Positions 15,849 through 24,361 of a stretch of 64,000 nucleotides of DNA are shown here, one piece after another (the stretch's first letter is position 1; every line of letters begins with the position of its first letter). Source of the stretch: PALSA-505 sp036502085 (GTDB lineage Bacteria; Actinomycetota; Actinomycetes; Streptosporangiales; Streptosporangiaceae). The translations under genes were made by a program, and so were the position numbers. The notes below the pieces were generated by a model, which saw nothing but the letters and a program-made list of their open reading frames with translations, made no database searches and was not told the origin of the DNA. Location: the NCBI GenBank assembly GCA_036502085.1, contig DASXZD010000026.1:1-64000 (forward strand), read 5' to 3'.

Positions 15849-15898
15849 TGATCGCGAAGCATTAGTAGTGCTACCGCACGCATAACTCTTCATGATCA
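15849..15898. repeat. hairpin element, copy 2, downstream of the exporter gene
   Basis: TGATCGCGAAG (15849-15859) pairs with CTTCATGATCA (15888-15898) at 9 of 11 positions. Inverted, the right arm and loop read TGATCATGAAGAG with GCGTGCGGTAGCAC, matching copy 1 at 13128-13156. It lies 29 bp after the exporter stop and upstream of the convergent radical SAM stop, suiting a terminator. The remaining gap to 16033 shows only GC-rich unstructured sequence. Confidence 0.55.
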
Positions 15899-16033
15899 AG
15901 CTACGCCCCGCAGCGGCCAGGCCGGGACGCCGCCGCGGGGCGCTGGCGGGCGGGACGGGACGGGACGCGCGCTATTCGGCGTGCCGACAGCGCGAGGCCG
16001 GGCCGTCCCGTCCCACCGTGCGGGTAACCGCCT

Positions 16034-17458
<1,425 letters not shown>

Positions 17459-17582
17459 GCAACTCCTCTCGGTTGGTCGCGCACGCCAACTGCACGGTCG
17501 CGAAATCAGCCAATATGGCTGCCAAGACACCCCGCTGCGTCTGGTTCACCCCCGCGCCGCTTGCAGCGACGCACGGGCCACC

Positions 17583-17606
17583 TGTGACCTACGCGAAGAG
17601 GTCACA
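17583..17606. promoter_or_regulatory. inverted repeat TGTGACCT-N8-AGGTCACA
   Basis: A perfect 8-bp inverted repeat with an 8-base spacer lies in the 321-bp divergent gap between the radical SAM gene and the PlsX-like gene, 125 bp upstream of the former. The half-site TGTGA resembles CRP/FNR-type half-sites, but the spacing is too long for a standard CRP site. A dimeric regulator is plausible. The rest of 17459-17779 shows no gene I can support. Confidence 0.5.
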
Positions 17607-17779
17607 ACTGTGAAACGCAAGGGTAAAGGACGAGGTTCCCGCCCGCCACTTCAGGGTGATCACCAGCGCGTGGCGGCACCCGATTCCAGCTGCCGCCACG
17701 CGCCGGTGACCGGCCGCGACACCGGAGGTGGGAAGCTTAGGGTCATGCGGGACGCTGTTAGCCGTTTGTTTCCCCCGCC

Positions 17780-19039
17780 TTGGCCGCCGGCCCAGGCGCT
17801 CACGGACGCGGTGCCGCGCTGGCCGGCCTGACCTCAGGCGACAGCCCGGCACTGCCGCCGGCTGCCGAACCGGTCGCGCCCGGCGGCACGCCGGTTGTCG
17901 CCGTGGATGCGATGGGCGGCGACCACGGGCCCGCCGAGATCGTGGCCGGCGCGGTCGCGGCGGTCAGGGAGCATGGCGTCCAGGTGGTGCTGGCCGGCCG
18001 GCCGGGACAGCTGCGCACGCTGCTGGCTGATCACCACGCCACCGGCGAGATCCGCGTCGTCGCGGCGGACGATTCGCACGGCATGGACGAGGGCGGCCTG
18101 TCGACCTGGCGGCGCCCGCGGTCCAGCATTGCCGTGTCGTGCGCGCTGGTCAGGCGCGGCCAGGCCGCCGCGGTCGTGTCGGCCGGCTCGACCGGGGTCA
18201 TCGTCACCACCGCCCGGCTGCGGCTGCGGTCGCTGCCCGGCGTGCTGCGGCCGGCCCTGGCGGTGGTGCTGCCCGGCCGGCCTACTCCCACCATCCTCAT
18301 CGACGCCGGAGCGATCGCCGACCCCAAGCCGGAGATGCTCGTCCAGTTCGCCCAGCTCGGCGTGGCCTACGCGCAGGTCTCGCACGGCGTGGCGGAGCCC
18401 CGGGTGGGCCTGCTCACGATCGGGGCGGAGCCGGGCAAGGGGAACAAGCTGGTCCGCCGGGCGCACGAACTGCTCTCCGAGGACCCTCCGCACGGCGGGA
18501 TGCCGATCGGCTTCATCGGCAACATCGAGGGCGGTGACCTGCTGACCGGCAAGGTGCACGTGGCGGTCACCGACGGGTTCGCCGGCAACGTCGCGCTGAA
18601 AACGCTAGAAGGTGCCGTACGGTACGCGGCCGGCCAACTGCGCGAGGCCGTGTCCGGGTCGCGGGCGGCGCGGATGGGTGCCCTGCTGCAGCGACGGAGG
18701 CTGCGTGAGTTCGCCCAGCTCATCGACTCGGAGTCGTACGGCGGAGCGGCACTGCTCGGGCTCTCGGGGACCGTGGTCATCGCGCACGGCGCGAGCCGGG
18801 CCCGCGGCATCACGTCGGCCTGCGTGCTGGCGTCCGACCTCGAACAGCGCCAGATCACCGAAAAGATCAAGGAGCGGCTCGGCTCCGGCCGCCACTTCCT
18901 GCGCCGCCCGCTGGTACCGCCGCCGGGCCGCAGCCCCGCGGGCCCGCCCCGCTCGAACCCGCCCCGCTCGAACCCGCCGCGCTCGGGCCCGCCGCGCTCG
19001 GGCCCGCCGCCGTCCCGGCCCGAGCATGGCGTCAGGTAA
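17780..19039 (+). CDS. divergent PlsX-like phosphate acyltransferase
   Basis: About 419 aa if TTG 17780 is used; the conserved domain starts at VVAVDAMGGDHGP near residue 38, and no ribosome binding site decides the start. PlsX makes acyl-phosphate from acyl-ACP for phospholipid synthesis. The core is recognisable: AVVSAGSTGV, LIDAGAIADPKPEMLVQFA, GLLTIGAEPGKGN, FIGNIEGGDLL and VTDGFAGNVALKTLEG. It departs from classical PlsX at SAGNTG (here Ser for Asn), and the genes usually beside plsX (rpmF, rnc) are missing. It is probably a second, actinomycete-type paralogue. The C-terminus ends in a Pro/Arg/Ser repeat tail. argS follows 43 bp later. Confidence 0.72.
   Translation: MAAGPGAHGRGAALAGLTSGDSPALPPAAEPVAPGGTPVVAVDAMGGDHGPAEIVAGAVAAVREHGVQVVLAGRPGQLRTLLADHHATGEIRVVAADDSHGMDEGGLSTWRRPRSSIAVSCALVRRGQAAAVVSAGSTGVIVTTARLRLRSLPGVLRPALAVVLPGRPTPTILIDAGAIADPKPEMLVQFAQLGVAYAQVSHGVAEPRVGLLTIGAEPGKGNKLVRRAHELLSEDPPHGGMPIGFIGNIEGGDLLTGKVHVAVTDGFAGNVALKTLEGAVRYAAGQLREAVSGSRAARMGALLQRRRLREFAQLIDSESYGGAALLGLSGTVVIAHGASRARGITSACVLASDLEQRQITEKIKERLGSGRHFLRRPLVPPPGRSPAGPPRSNPPRSNPPRSGPPRSGPPPSRPEHGVR
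18944..19018. repeat. 15-bp tandem repeat, five units, encoding the PlsX-like tail
   Basis: Units begin at 18944, 18959, 18974, 18989 and 19004. The first two are identical (CCGCCCCGCTCGAAC), the third and fourth identical to each other, and the fifth is diverged. They encode PPRSN, PPRSN, PPRSG, PPRSG and PPPSR. The period preserves frame, so tail length could vary between strains. Confidence 0.88.
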
Positions 19040-19082
19040 ATGCGGGAGCACGCTACGGAGCCGGGCCGATAGTCTTGCTGAC

Positions 19083-20813
19083 ATGGCCGATCCCCAGGAA
19101 GTCCTCGCGCAGCGGGTGCGCCGCGCCCTGGCCGCGGCGTTCGGCCCCGAGCACGGTGACGACGATCCGGTCATCAGGCCGTCACAGTTCGCCGACTACC
19201 AGTCGAACGTGGCGCTGCCGCTCGGCAAGCAGCTCGGCCGCCCGCCGCGGGAGGTCGCCGCGGAGCTCGCCCGGCACCTGGACGTGGCCGACGTGTGCGC
19301 GACGCCCGAGGTCAGCGGCCCGGGCTTTGTCAACCTGACGCTCCGCGACGAGTGGATCGCCGGCCAGGCCGGCCGGCTGCTCGATGACCGGCGGCTCGGC
19401 GTCCCGGCGGCCAGCCCGGCGCAGACGGTCGTCGTGGACTATTCCGGCCCGAACGTCGCCAAGGAACTGCACGTCGGCCACCTGCGGGCGACCGCGGTGG
19501 GCGACGCGCTGGTCCGGATCCTCGAGCATCTCGGCCACCGGGTGATCCGCGCCGCTCACCTGGGTGACTGGGGCACCCCGTTCGGCATGCTCATCGAGCA
19601 CGCGCTCGAGATCGGCGAGGACACCACGCACGCGCAGTTCGCGGCGGGCGATCTCACCCTCTTCTACCAGGCGGCACGGGCGGAGTTCGACTCCGACCCT
19701 GAGTTCGCCGAGCGGGCGCGGCGGCGGGTGGTCAGCCTGCAGGGCGGCGACGAGGCGTCGCTGCGGGTCTGGCGGCTGCTGGTCGGCGAGTCGATGGACT
19801 ACCTGCGCAAGCTCTACGGCCGGCTCGGCATAACGCTCACCGACGCCGACATGGATCCGGAGAGCTTCTACAACCCGATGCTGGCCGATGTCTGCGCCGA
19901 GCTGGAGTCGGACGGCATCGCCGTGCTGGACGACGGTGCGCTCTGCGTGTTCCCGCCCGGCTTCACCGGCCGCGACGACAAGCCGCTGCCGATCATCTTG
20001 CGCAAGAGCGACGGCGGCTACGGCTACGCCACGACGGATATTGCCGCGATCAGGTACCGGATCCGCGACCTGGGCGTGAACCGGATGATCTACGTGGTCG
20101 GCTCGGAGCAGATGCTGCACCTGGCCATGGTGTTCGCGACCGCCCGCGAGGCCGGCTGGCTGACCGACGAGATCAGCGCCGAGCACGCGGTCATCGGCCT
20201 GATCACCGCGGCCGGCGGCCAGCGGATCAAGACCAGGGAAGGCGAGCAGGTCAAGCTGGCGGCGCTGGTGGACGAGGCCGTCGAACGGGCCGAGAAGGTC
20301 ATCGCCGAGCGGTACGACGACCCGGTGCAGCGCAGCCAGATCGCCGAGGCGGTCGGCGTCGGCGCGCTCAAGTACGCGGACCTCTCGGTGGCCAGGGACA
20401 GCAGCTACGCCCTGGACTTCGACCGGATGCTCGCGCTGACCGGGAACACCGGCCCCTACCTGCAGTACGCGACGGCGCGGATCCGCTCGATCTTCCGCCG
20501 GGCCGGGCTGGATCCGGACCAGATTTCGGCGCCGATCGCCATCGCCGAGGCGGCGGAGCGGGCGCTCGCGCTGCGGTTGCTCGGCTTCGCCGCGGTCGTC
20601 TGGCAGGTAGCCGAGACCACCGACCCGCACCGGCTCTGCGGCTACCTGTTCGAGCTGGCCAGCGCGTTCACCACGTTCTACGAGCAGTGCCCGGTGCTGC
20701 AGGCGGCCGAGCCCGGCGTCAGGGACTCCCGGCTGACCCTGTCCGCGCTCACCCTCCGGGTGCTGCTCACCGGCCTCGGCCTGCTCGGCGTGCCGGTACC
20801 GGACCGGATGTAG
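19083..20813 (+). CDS. argS: arginyl-tRNA synthetase
   Basis: 576-aa class I synthetase. It has the N-terminal Add-1 tRNA D-loop-binding domain (about 1-110), the HIGH motif in SGPNVAKELHVGHLRATAVGD, a degenerate KMSKS region (QRIKTREGEQVKL), and a C-terminal DALR anticodon-binding domain ending in the usual hydrophobic-Met tail (LLGVPVPDRM). ATG 19083 lies seven bases after TAGTCT (19070-19075), so a leaderless transcript is likely even though PlsX-like coding ends only 43 bp upstream. In many actinomycetes argS precedes lysA and the threonine genes; those are absent here. Confidence 0.95.
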   Translation: MADPQEVLAQRVRRALAAAFGPEHGDDDPVIRPSQFADYQSNVALPLGKQLGRPPREVAAELARHLDVADVCATPEVSGPGFVNLTLRDEWIAGQAGRLLDDRRLGVPAASPAQTVVVDYSGPNVAKELHVGHLRATAVGDALVRILEHLGHRVIRAAHLGDWGTPFGMLIEHALEIGEDTTHAQFAAGDLTLFYQAARAEFDSDPEFAERARRRVVSLQGGDEASLRVWRLLVGESMDYLRKLYGRLGITLTDADMDPESFYNPMLADVCAELESDGIAVLDDGALCVFPPGFTGRDDKPLPIILRKSDGGYGYATTDIAAIRYRIRDLGVNRMIYVVGSEQMLHLAMVFATAREAGWLTDEISAEHAVIGLITAAGGQRIKTREGEQVKLAALVDEAVERAEKVIAERYDDPVQRSQIAEAVGVGALKYADLSVARDSSYALDFDRMLALTGNTGPYLQYATARIRSIFRRAGLDPDQISAPIAIAEAAERALALRLLGFAAVVWQVAETTDPHRLCGYLFELASAFTTFYEQCPVLQAAEPGVRDSRLTLSALTLRVLLTGLGLLGVPVPDRM

Positions 20814-20894
20814 CCGGCAACTCGCTGCCACCTCCCAGTAAATACACAGGCTCTGCCGTCCGATGTCTCAGACCGTGAAGGCAGTCTCGCTGAC

Positions 20895-21893
20895 ATGGAC
20901 AACGTGAACCAGTCTCCCGGGCAAGACCCGCAGGAGCATTCCCCCACTCAGCCCTTCAGGTTCACGCCGGGCTGGCCCGGTGGCAACGCAGGATACGGCC
21001 AGCCGCCCGCGGGGCAGCCCGGCCAGCGTCAGCCTGGTCAGGGCAACCCTGGACCGGCGCAGCCCGGGGGTCACGGTGGCCCCGGCGGCCCCTACGTCCA
21101 GCCGCAGCAGCCCGGCAGCCCGTACGCGCCGCAGGACAGCCCCTACACTCAGCCCGGCAGCCCGTACGCGCCGCAAGGAGGCCCGTACGCTCAGGCCGAC
21201 GGCCCGTACGCCCAGCCCGGCCCGTACGCGACGGCCGGCGGTGCGCCGCCGCCGAAGGGCACCAAGCCGCCGAGCAAGCGGCTGCGCTGGACCGCCGGGA
21301 TCTCCGCCGCGGTGCTGCTGGGCGCCGGCGGCACGATCGCCGGCCTCCAGCTGGCGGGTAACGGCTCGTCTCCCGCGATGGCGAACGCCGCCCAGGCGAC
21401 GGCCCTGAACAACGAGCTCAGCTCGAACGGCTCGGCCTCCTCATGCCAGCCTGCGTCCGGCTCGTCCGGCTCGTCGGGCACGTCATCGAGCAGCCAGACC
21501 GGCAAGACCCGCTGCCACCCGCGCCACCTGCACCTGCTGCGCCTGGTCAAGGGCATGTACGGCCAGGTTGCCTTCCACACTTCCAGCGGGACGGAGACGC
21601 TCGCCTTCGAGCGCGGCGTCATCGAGTCGGTCGGGGGCGGCCACGTCGTGGTCCGCGCCCGCAACGGAACCACCTGGACCTGGAGCCTGACCAGCGACTC
21701 GGTGGTCAGGAAGGACGGCAAGAGCTCGACGAGCGCGCTGGCCAAGGGCGAGCTGGTGTTCGTCGGCGGACAGGCCACCGGGACCACCAAGGACATCAGG
21801 CTGATCCTGATCCGGCCGGCGGCCGGCAGCCAGGGCTCGTCATCGTCATCGTCGGCCCAGGCGTCGGGCACCTCATCGTCGTCATCGGACTAG
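20895..21893 (+). CDS. membrane-anchored protein of unknown function with Gln/Pro/Gly-rich cytoplasmic arm
   Basis: 332 aa, function not recognised. Residues 1-125 are a low-complexity arm with repeated SPYAPQ/GPYAQP segments, typical of actinobacterial cytoplasmic N-termini. One membrane span lies near residues 135-155 (ISAAVLLGAGGTIAGLQLA). The outside part starts with Ser-rich sequence, then a beta-rich domain (about 205-315) with GTETLAFERGVIESVGGGHVVVRARNGTTWTW that resembles DUF5666-like folds, and a Ser-rich end. The bases before ATG 20895 (AGTCTCGCTGAC) nearly repeat those before argS. The two-component system downstream may be unrelated. No enzyme motif is seen. Confidence 0.6.
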   Translation: MDNVNQSPGQDPQEHSPTQPFRFTPGWPGGNAGYGQPPAGQPGQRQPGQGNPGPAQPGGHGGPGGPYVQPQQPGSPYAPQDSPYTQPGSPYAPQGGPYAQADGPYAQPGPYATAGGAPPPKGTKPPSKRLRWTAGISAAVLLGAGGTIAGLQLAGNGSSPAMANAAQATALNNELSSNGSASSCQPASGSSGSSGTSSSSQTGKTRCHPRHLHLLRLVKGMYGQVAFHTSSGTETLAFERGVIESVGGGHVVVRARNGTTWTWSLTSDSVVRKDGKSSTSALAKGELVFVGGQATGTTKDIRLILIRPAAGSQGSSSSSSAQASGTSSSSSD

Positions 21894-21993
21894 CCGCGGA
21901 TGAGCGTGGCGCCCGAGCCCAGACCCGCGACACCGTGGGCCCACCGACCCTGGCTCCGCAGGCCCTGACCCCGCCGCGAGCCAGCCCACGGCC

Positions 21994-22040
21994 ACCCGCG
22001 CGCCGGCGTGTCCCCCCGGGGGGCACGCCGGCGCGCGGGT
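21994..22040. promoter_or_regulatory. 47-bp near-perfect palindrome upstream of the response regulator
   Basis: A 17-base arm (21994-22010) is the exact reverse complement of 22024-22040. The 13 bases between are T plus CCCCCCGGGGGG, itself palindromic, so the whole forms a very stable hairpin or cruciform of up to 23 bp. It has no T-tract and ends 25 bp before the response-regulator ATG. It may be a terminator for the gene ending at 21893, a leader structure, or an autoregulatory site. Confidence 0.7.
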
Positions 22041-22065
22041 CATGCGCGATGATGAGGCAGACGCC

Positions 22066-22785
22066 ATGAATGACAGTGACCACATTCCCGCCGTGCTCGT
22101 CGTCGACGACGAGCCGAACATCCGCGAGCTCGTCCAGGTCGCGCTGCAGTTCCACGGCTGCTCGGTGACCACGGCCGCGACCGGCAAGGACGCGCTGCGC
22201 CAGGCGGAGACGGACCGCCCCGACCTCGTCGTGCTCGACGTGGTGCTGCCCGACCTGGACGGCTTCGAGGTGTGCCGCAGGCTGCGCTCGGCCGGCAACG
22301 AGGTGCCGGTCATCTTCCTGACGGCCAGGGACACATCGTCGGACACGGTCACCGGGCTGGCCCTCGGCGGCGACGACTACGTCACCAAGCCGTTCTCGGT
22401 GGAATCCCTGGTGGCCAGGGTCCGGGCCGTGCTGCGCCGGACGGCCAGGAAGCCGGGCACCGACGCCGCCGACCCGGAGAAGCTGCGGGCCGGCGACCTG
22501 GAACTCGACGAGTCGCGGTGGACCGTGCACCGGGCCGGCATCCAGGTCGAGCTGTCGCCCACCGAATTCCGGCTGCTCGCCTACCTGATGCGGCACGAGG
22601 GCCGGGTGCTGACCAGGGAGCAGCTGCTGGAGAACGTCTGGGGCTGGGATTACGCGGGCCAGTCGCAGATCGTCGAGACCTATGTCAGCTACCTGCGGCG
22701 CAAGCTCGACCCGCTCGGCCCGCCGATCATCCATACCCAGCGCGGGGTCGGGTACAGCCTGCGGCTGCCGGGTCCCGCGGCCTAG
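22066..22785 (+). CDS. OmpR/PhoB-family response regulator
   Basis: 239 aa. The receiver domain (about 8-122) has the acidic pair Asp14/Asp15, phosphoacceptor Asp58 in VVLDVVLPD, Thr86 and Lys108. A winged-helix output domain follows (about 145-235) with VELSPTEFRLLAYLM, LLENVWGWDY and VYVSYLRRKLD-type recognition helix ending in the RGVGYSL wing. ATG 22066 has GAGG nine bases upstream; ATG 22042 is also in frame but directly abuts the palindrome. The kinase gene follows within 30 bp, so the two form an operon and a cognate pair. It resembles MprA/TrcR-type actinobacterial regulators, but the signal is unknown. Confidence 0.92.
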   Translation: MNDSDHIPAVLVVDDEPNIRELVQVALQFHGCSVTTAATGKDALRQAETDRPDLVVLDVVLPDLDGFEVCRRLRSAGNEVPVIFLTARDTSSDTVTGLALGGDDYVTKPFSVESLVARVRAVLRRTARKPGTDAADPEKLRAGDLELDESRWTVHRAGIQVELSPTEFRLLAYLMRHEGRVLTREQLLENVWGWDYAGQSQIVETYVSYLRRKLDPLGPPIIHTQRGVGYSLRLPGPAA

Positions 22786-22812
22786 TGAAGCGGGATGGGA
22801 AGGCGGGGCCCG

Positions 22813-24330
22813 ATGATGAGCCGCCTGCGCCTGTCGCTGCGGGCCCGGCTGCTGACCGGGCTGATCGCGATCACCACGGTCTTCCTGCTCGTCCTCGGGG
22901 CCGTCACCGGGGTCGTGATCAGCAAGCGCATCGGCAGCGAGTTCGACGGGCAGCTGCAGGTTGACGCCCGGCGTCAGATCGCTGCCATGGAATCGTCGCC
23001 CAACCTGTATGCGGCGTTCTACTCGCGAGTCACCCACAGCACCGGCCTGATCACCAAGCCGTCGCCGATCGGGCAGCAACTGCTGACCTACCTGAACCAG
23101 AACGTGGCCGCTCAGGTGATCATCCCGAAGCTGGTGACGGGAAAGCCGTTCACCATCACGCTTCCGGACGACGGCCCCACGATGCGCGCCGTGTACCGGC
23201 TAGCCAGGCCGGCATCGGAAAAAAACCAGAACGTCGTCCCGGCCGGGGAGGCCGCGCTCATCGTGGCCAGGCCGCTCAGCCAGCGGCTCGCGCCGCTGCG
23301 GCAGGTCATCGCGGCCGAGCTGGTCACCGGGGTCATCCTGATCGCGCTGCTCGCGGTCGGCGGGCGGTGGCTGATCCGGCGCGGCCTCGCGCCGCTGGAC
23401 CAGATGGCGACCACCGCCCACCAGATCACCGACCGGGGCGACCTGACCGCGCGGATGCCGGACTCGGGCGACCGGGCCGAGGCGGGCAGGCTGTCCTCGG
23501 CCATCAACACGATGCTGGACCGGATCCAGCAGGCGTTCGGCGCCCGGCTCGCCTCGGAGCAGAAGGTACGCCAGTTCGCCGCCGACGCCTCGCACGAGCT
23601 GCGCACCCCGCTCACCACGATCAGGGGGTACGCCGAGCTTTACCGGCAGGGCGCGCTGGGACCCGACCGGCTGCCGAACGCGATGCGCCGGATCGAGCAG
23701 GAGGCGGACCGGATGAGCCGGCTCGTCGCCGAACTGCTCGAGCTGGCCCGGCTGGACCGGATGTCCTCGCTCGACCTGACCGAGACCGACCTGGCCATGC
23801 TGGTCCGCGACGCGGTCGAGGACGCGGTCGCGGTGGAGCCGGACCGGCCGGTGCACGCCGAGGCGCCGCACCAGCTCATCGCGGTGGTGGACGAGCCGCG
23901 CGTCCGGCAGATACTCGCGAACCTGCTCGCCAACGTCAGGGCGCACACCCCCCGGGGCACGCCCACGGCAGTCCGGCTGGCCGAGGCGGGCCAGGCCGTG
24001 CTGCTCGAGGTCGCCGACTCCGGGCCCGGCATGACCGCGGAGAACGCCGCGAAGGCGTTCGACCGGTTCCACCGCAGCGTCCGGCCTCCCGGCGATGACG
24101 GACCAGGCGGCGGTCCGCCGGGGGGCGGCCAGGGGCCGTCCGACCGGACCGGGAGCGGGCTCGGCCTGTCGATCGTCCAGGCCATCGCGGTGGCGCACGG
24201 CGGCCGCGCCGCGCTGGAGTCGGTGCCCGGCCGCGGCACCAGGGTCCGCGTCTGGCTGCCGACCCGGATCACCGGGCCGCCGCCGCCCGGCGACGCGGAC
24301 GCCACGGTGCGCTTCTGGCCGGCCCAGTAA
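22813..24330 (+). CDS. membrane sensor histidine kinase
   Basis: 505 aa, partner of the upstream regulator. Membrane segment 1 is at about 14-37, an extracytoplasmic sensor region runs about 38-165, membrane segment 2 about 167-187, then HAMP (188-240), the HisKA dimerisation domain with the phosphorylated His261 in ADASHELRTPLTT, and an HATPase domain with N, G1 (DSGPGM), F and G2 (GSGLGLS) boxes. A Gly/Pro-rich insert (PGGGPPGGGQGP) loops out between F and G2 boxes. The start is ATG 22813; the sensor region has no fold I recognise. Topology is MprB/PrrB-like. Confidence 0.92.
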   Translation: MMSRLRLSLRARLLTGLIAITTVFLLVLGAVTGVVISKRIGSEFDGQLQVDARRQIAAMESSPNLYAAFYSRVTHSTGLITKPSPIGQQLLTYLNQNVAAQVIIPKLVTGKPFTITLPDDGPTMRAVYRLARPASEKNQNVVPAGEAALIVARPLSQRLAPLRQVIAAELVTGVILIALLAVGGRWLIRRGLAPLDQMATTAHQITDRGDLTARMPDSGDRAEAGRLSSAINTMLDRIQQAFGARLASEQKVRQFAADASHELRTPLTTIRGYAELYRQGALGPDRLPNAMRRIEQEADRMSRLVAELLELARLDRMSSLDLTETDLAMLVRDAVEDAVAVEPDRPVHAEAPHQLIAVVDEPRVRQILANLLANVRAHTPRGTPTAVRLAEAGQAVLLEVADSGPGMTAENAAKAFDRFHRSVRPPGDDGPGGGPPGGGQGPSDRTGSGLGLSIVQAIAVAHGGRAALESVPGRGTRVRVWLPTRITGPPPPGDADATVRFWPAQ

Positions 24331-24361
24331 GCGGGCGGGCAGCGCGGGCCGGCCCTCTTGG

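Noticed and set aside
17583..17606. CRP/FNR binding site
   Set aside because: Half-sites TGTGA/TCACA are present but 14 bases apart instead of six.
17610..17831. Small ORF upstream of the PlsX-like gene as rpmF (ribosomal protein L32)
   Set aside because: Although rpmF often precedes plsX, the product lacks the L32 pattern and the zinc cysteines; only its basic start looks similar.
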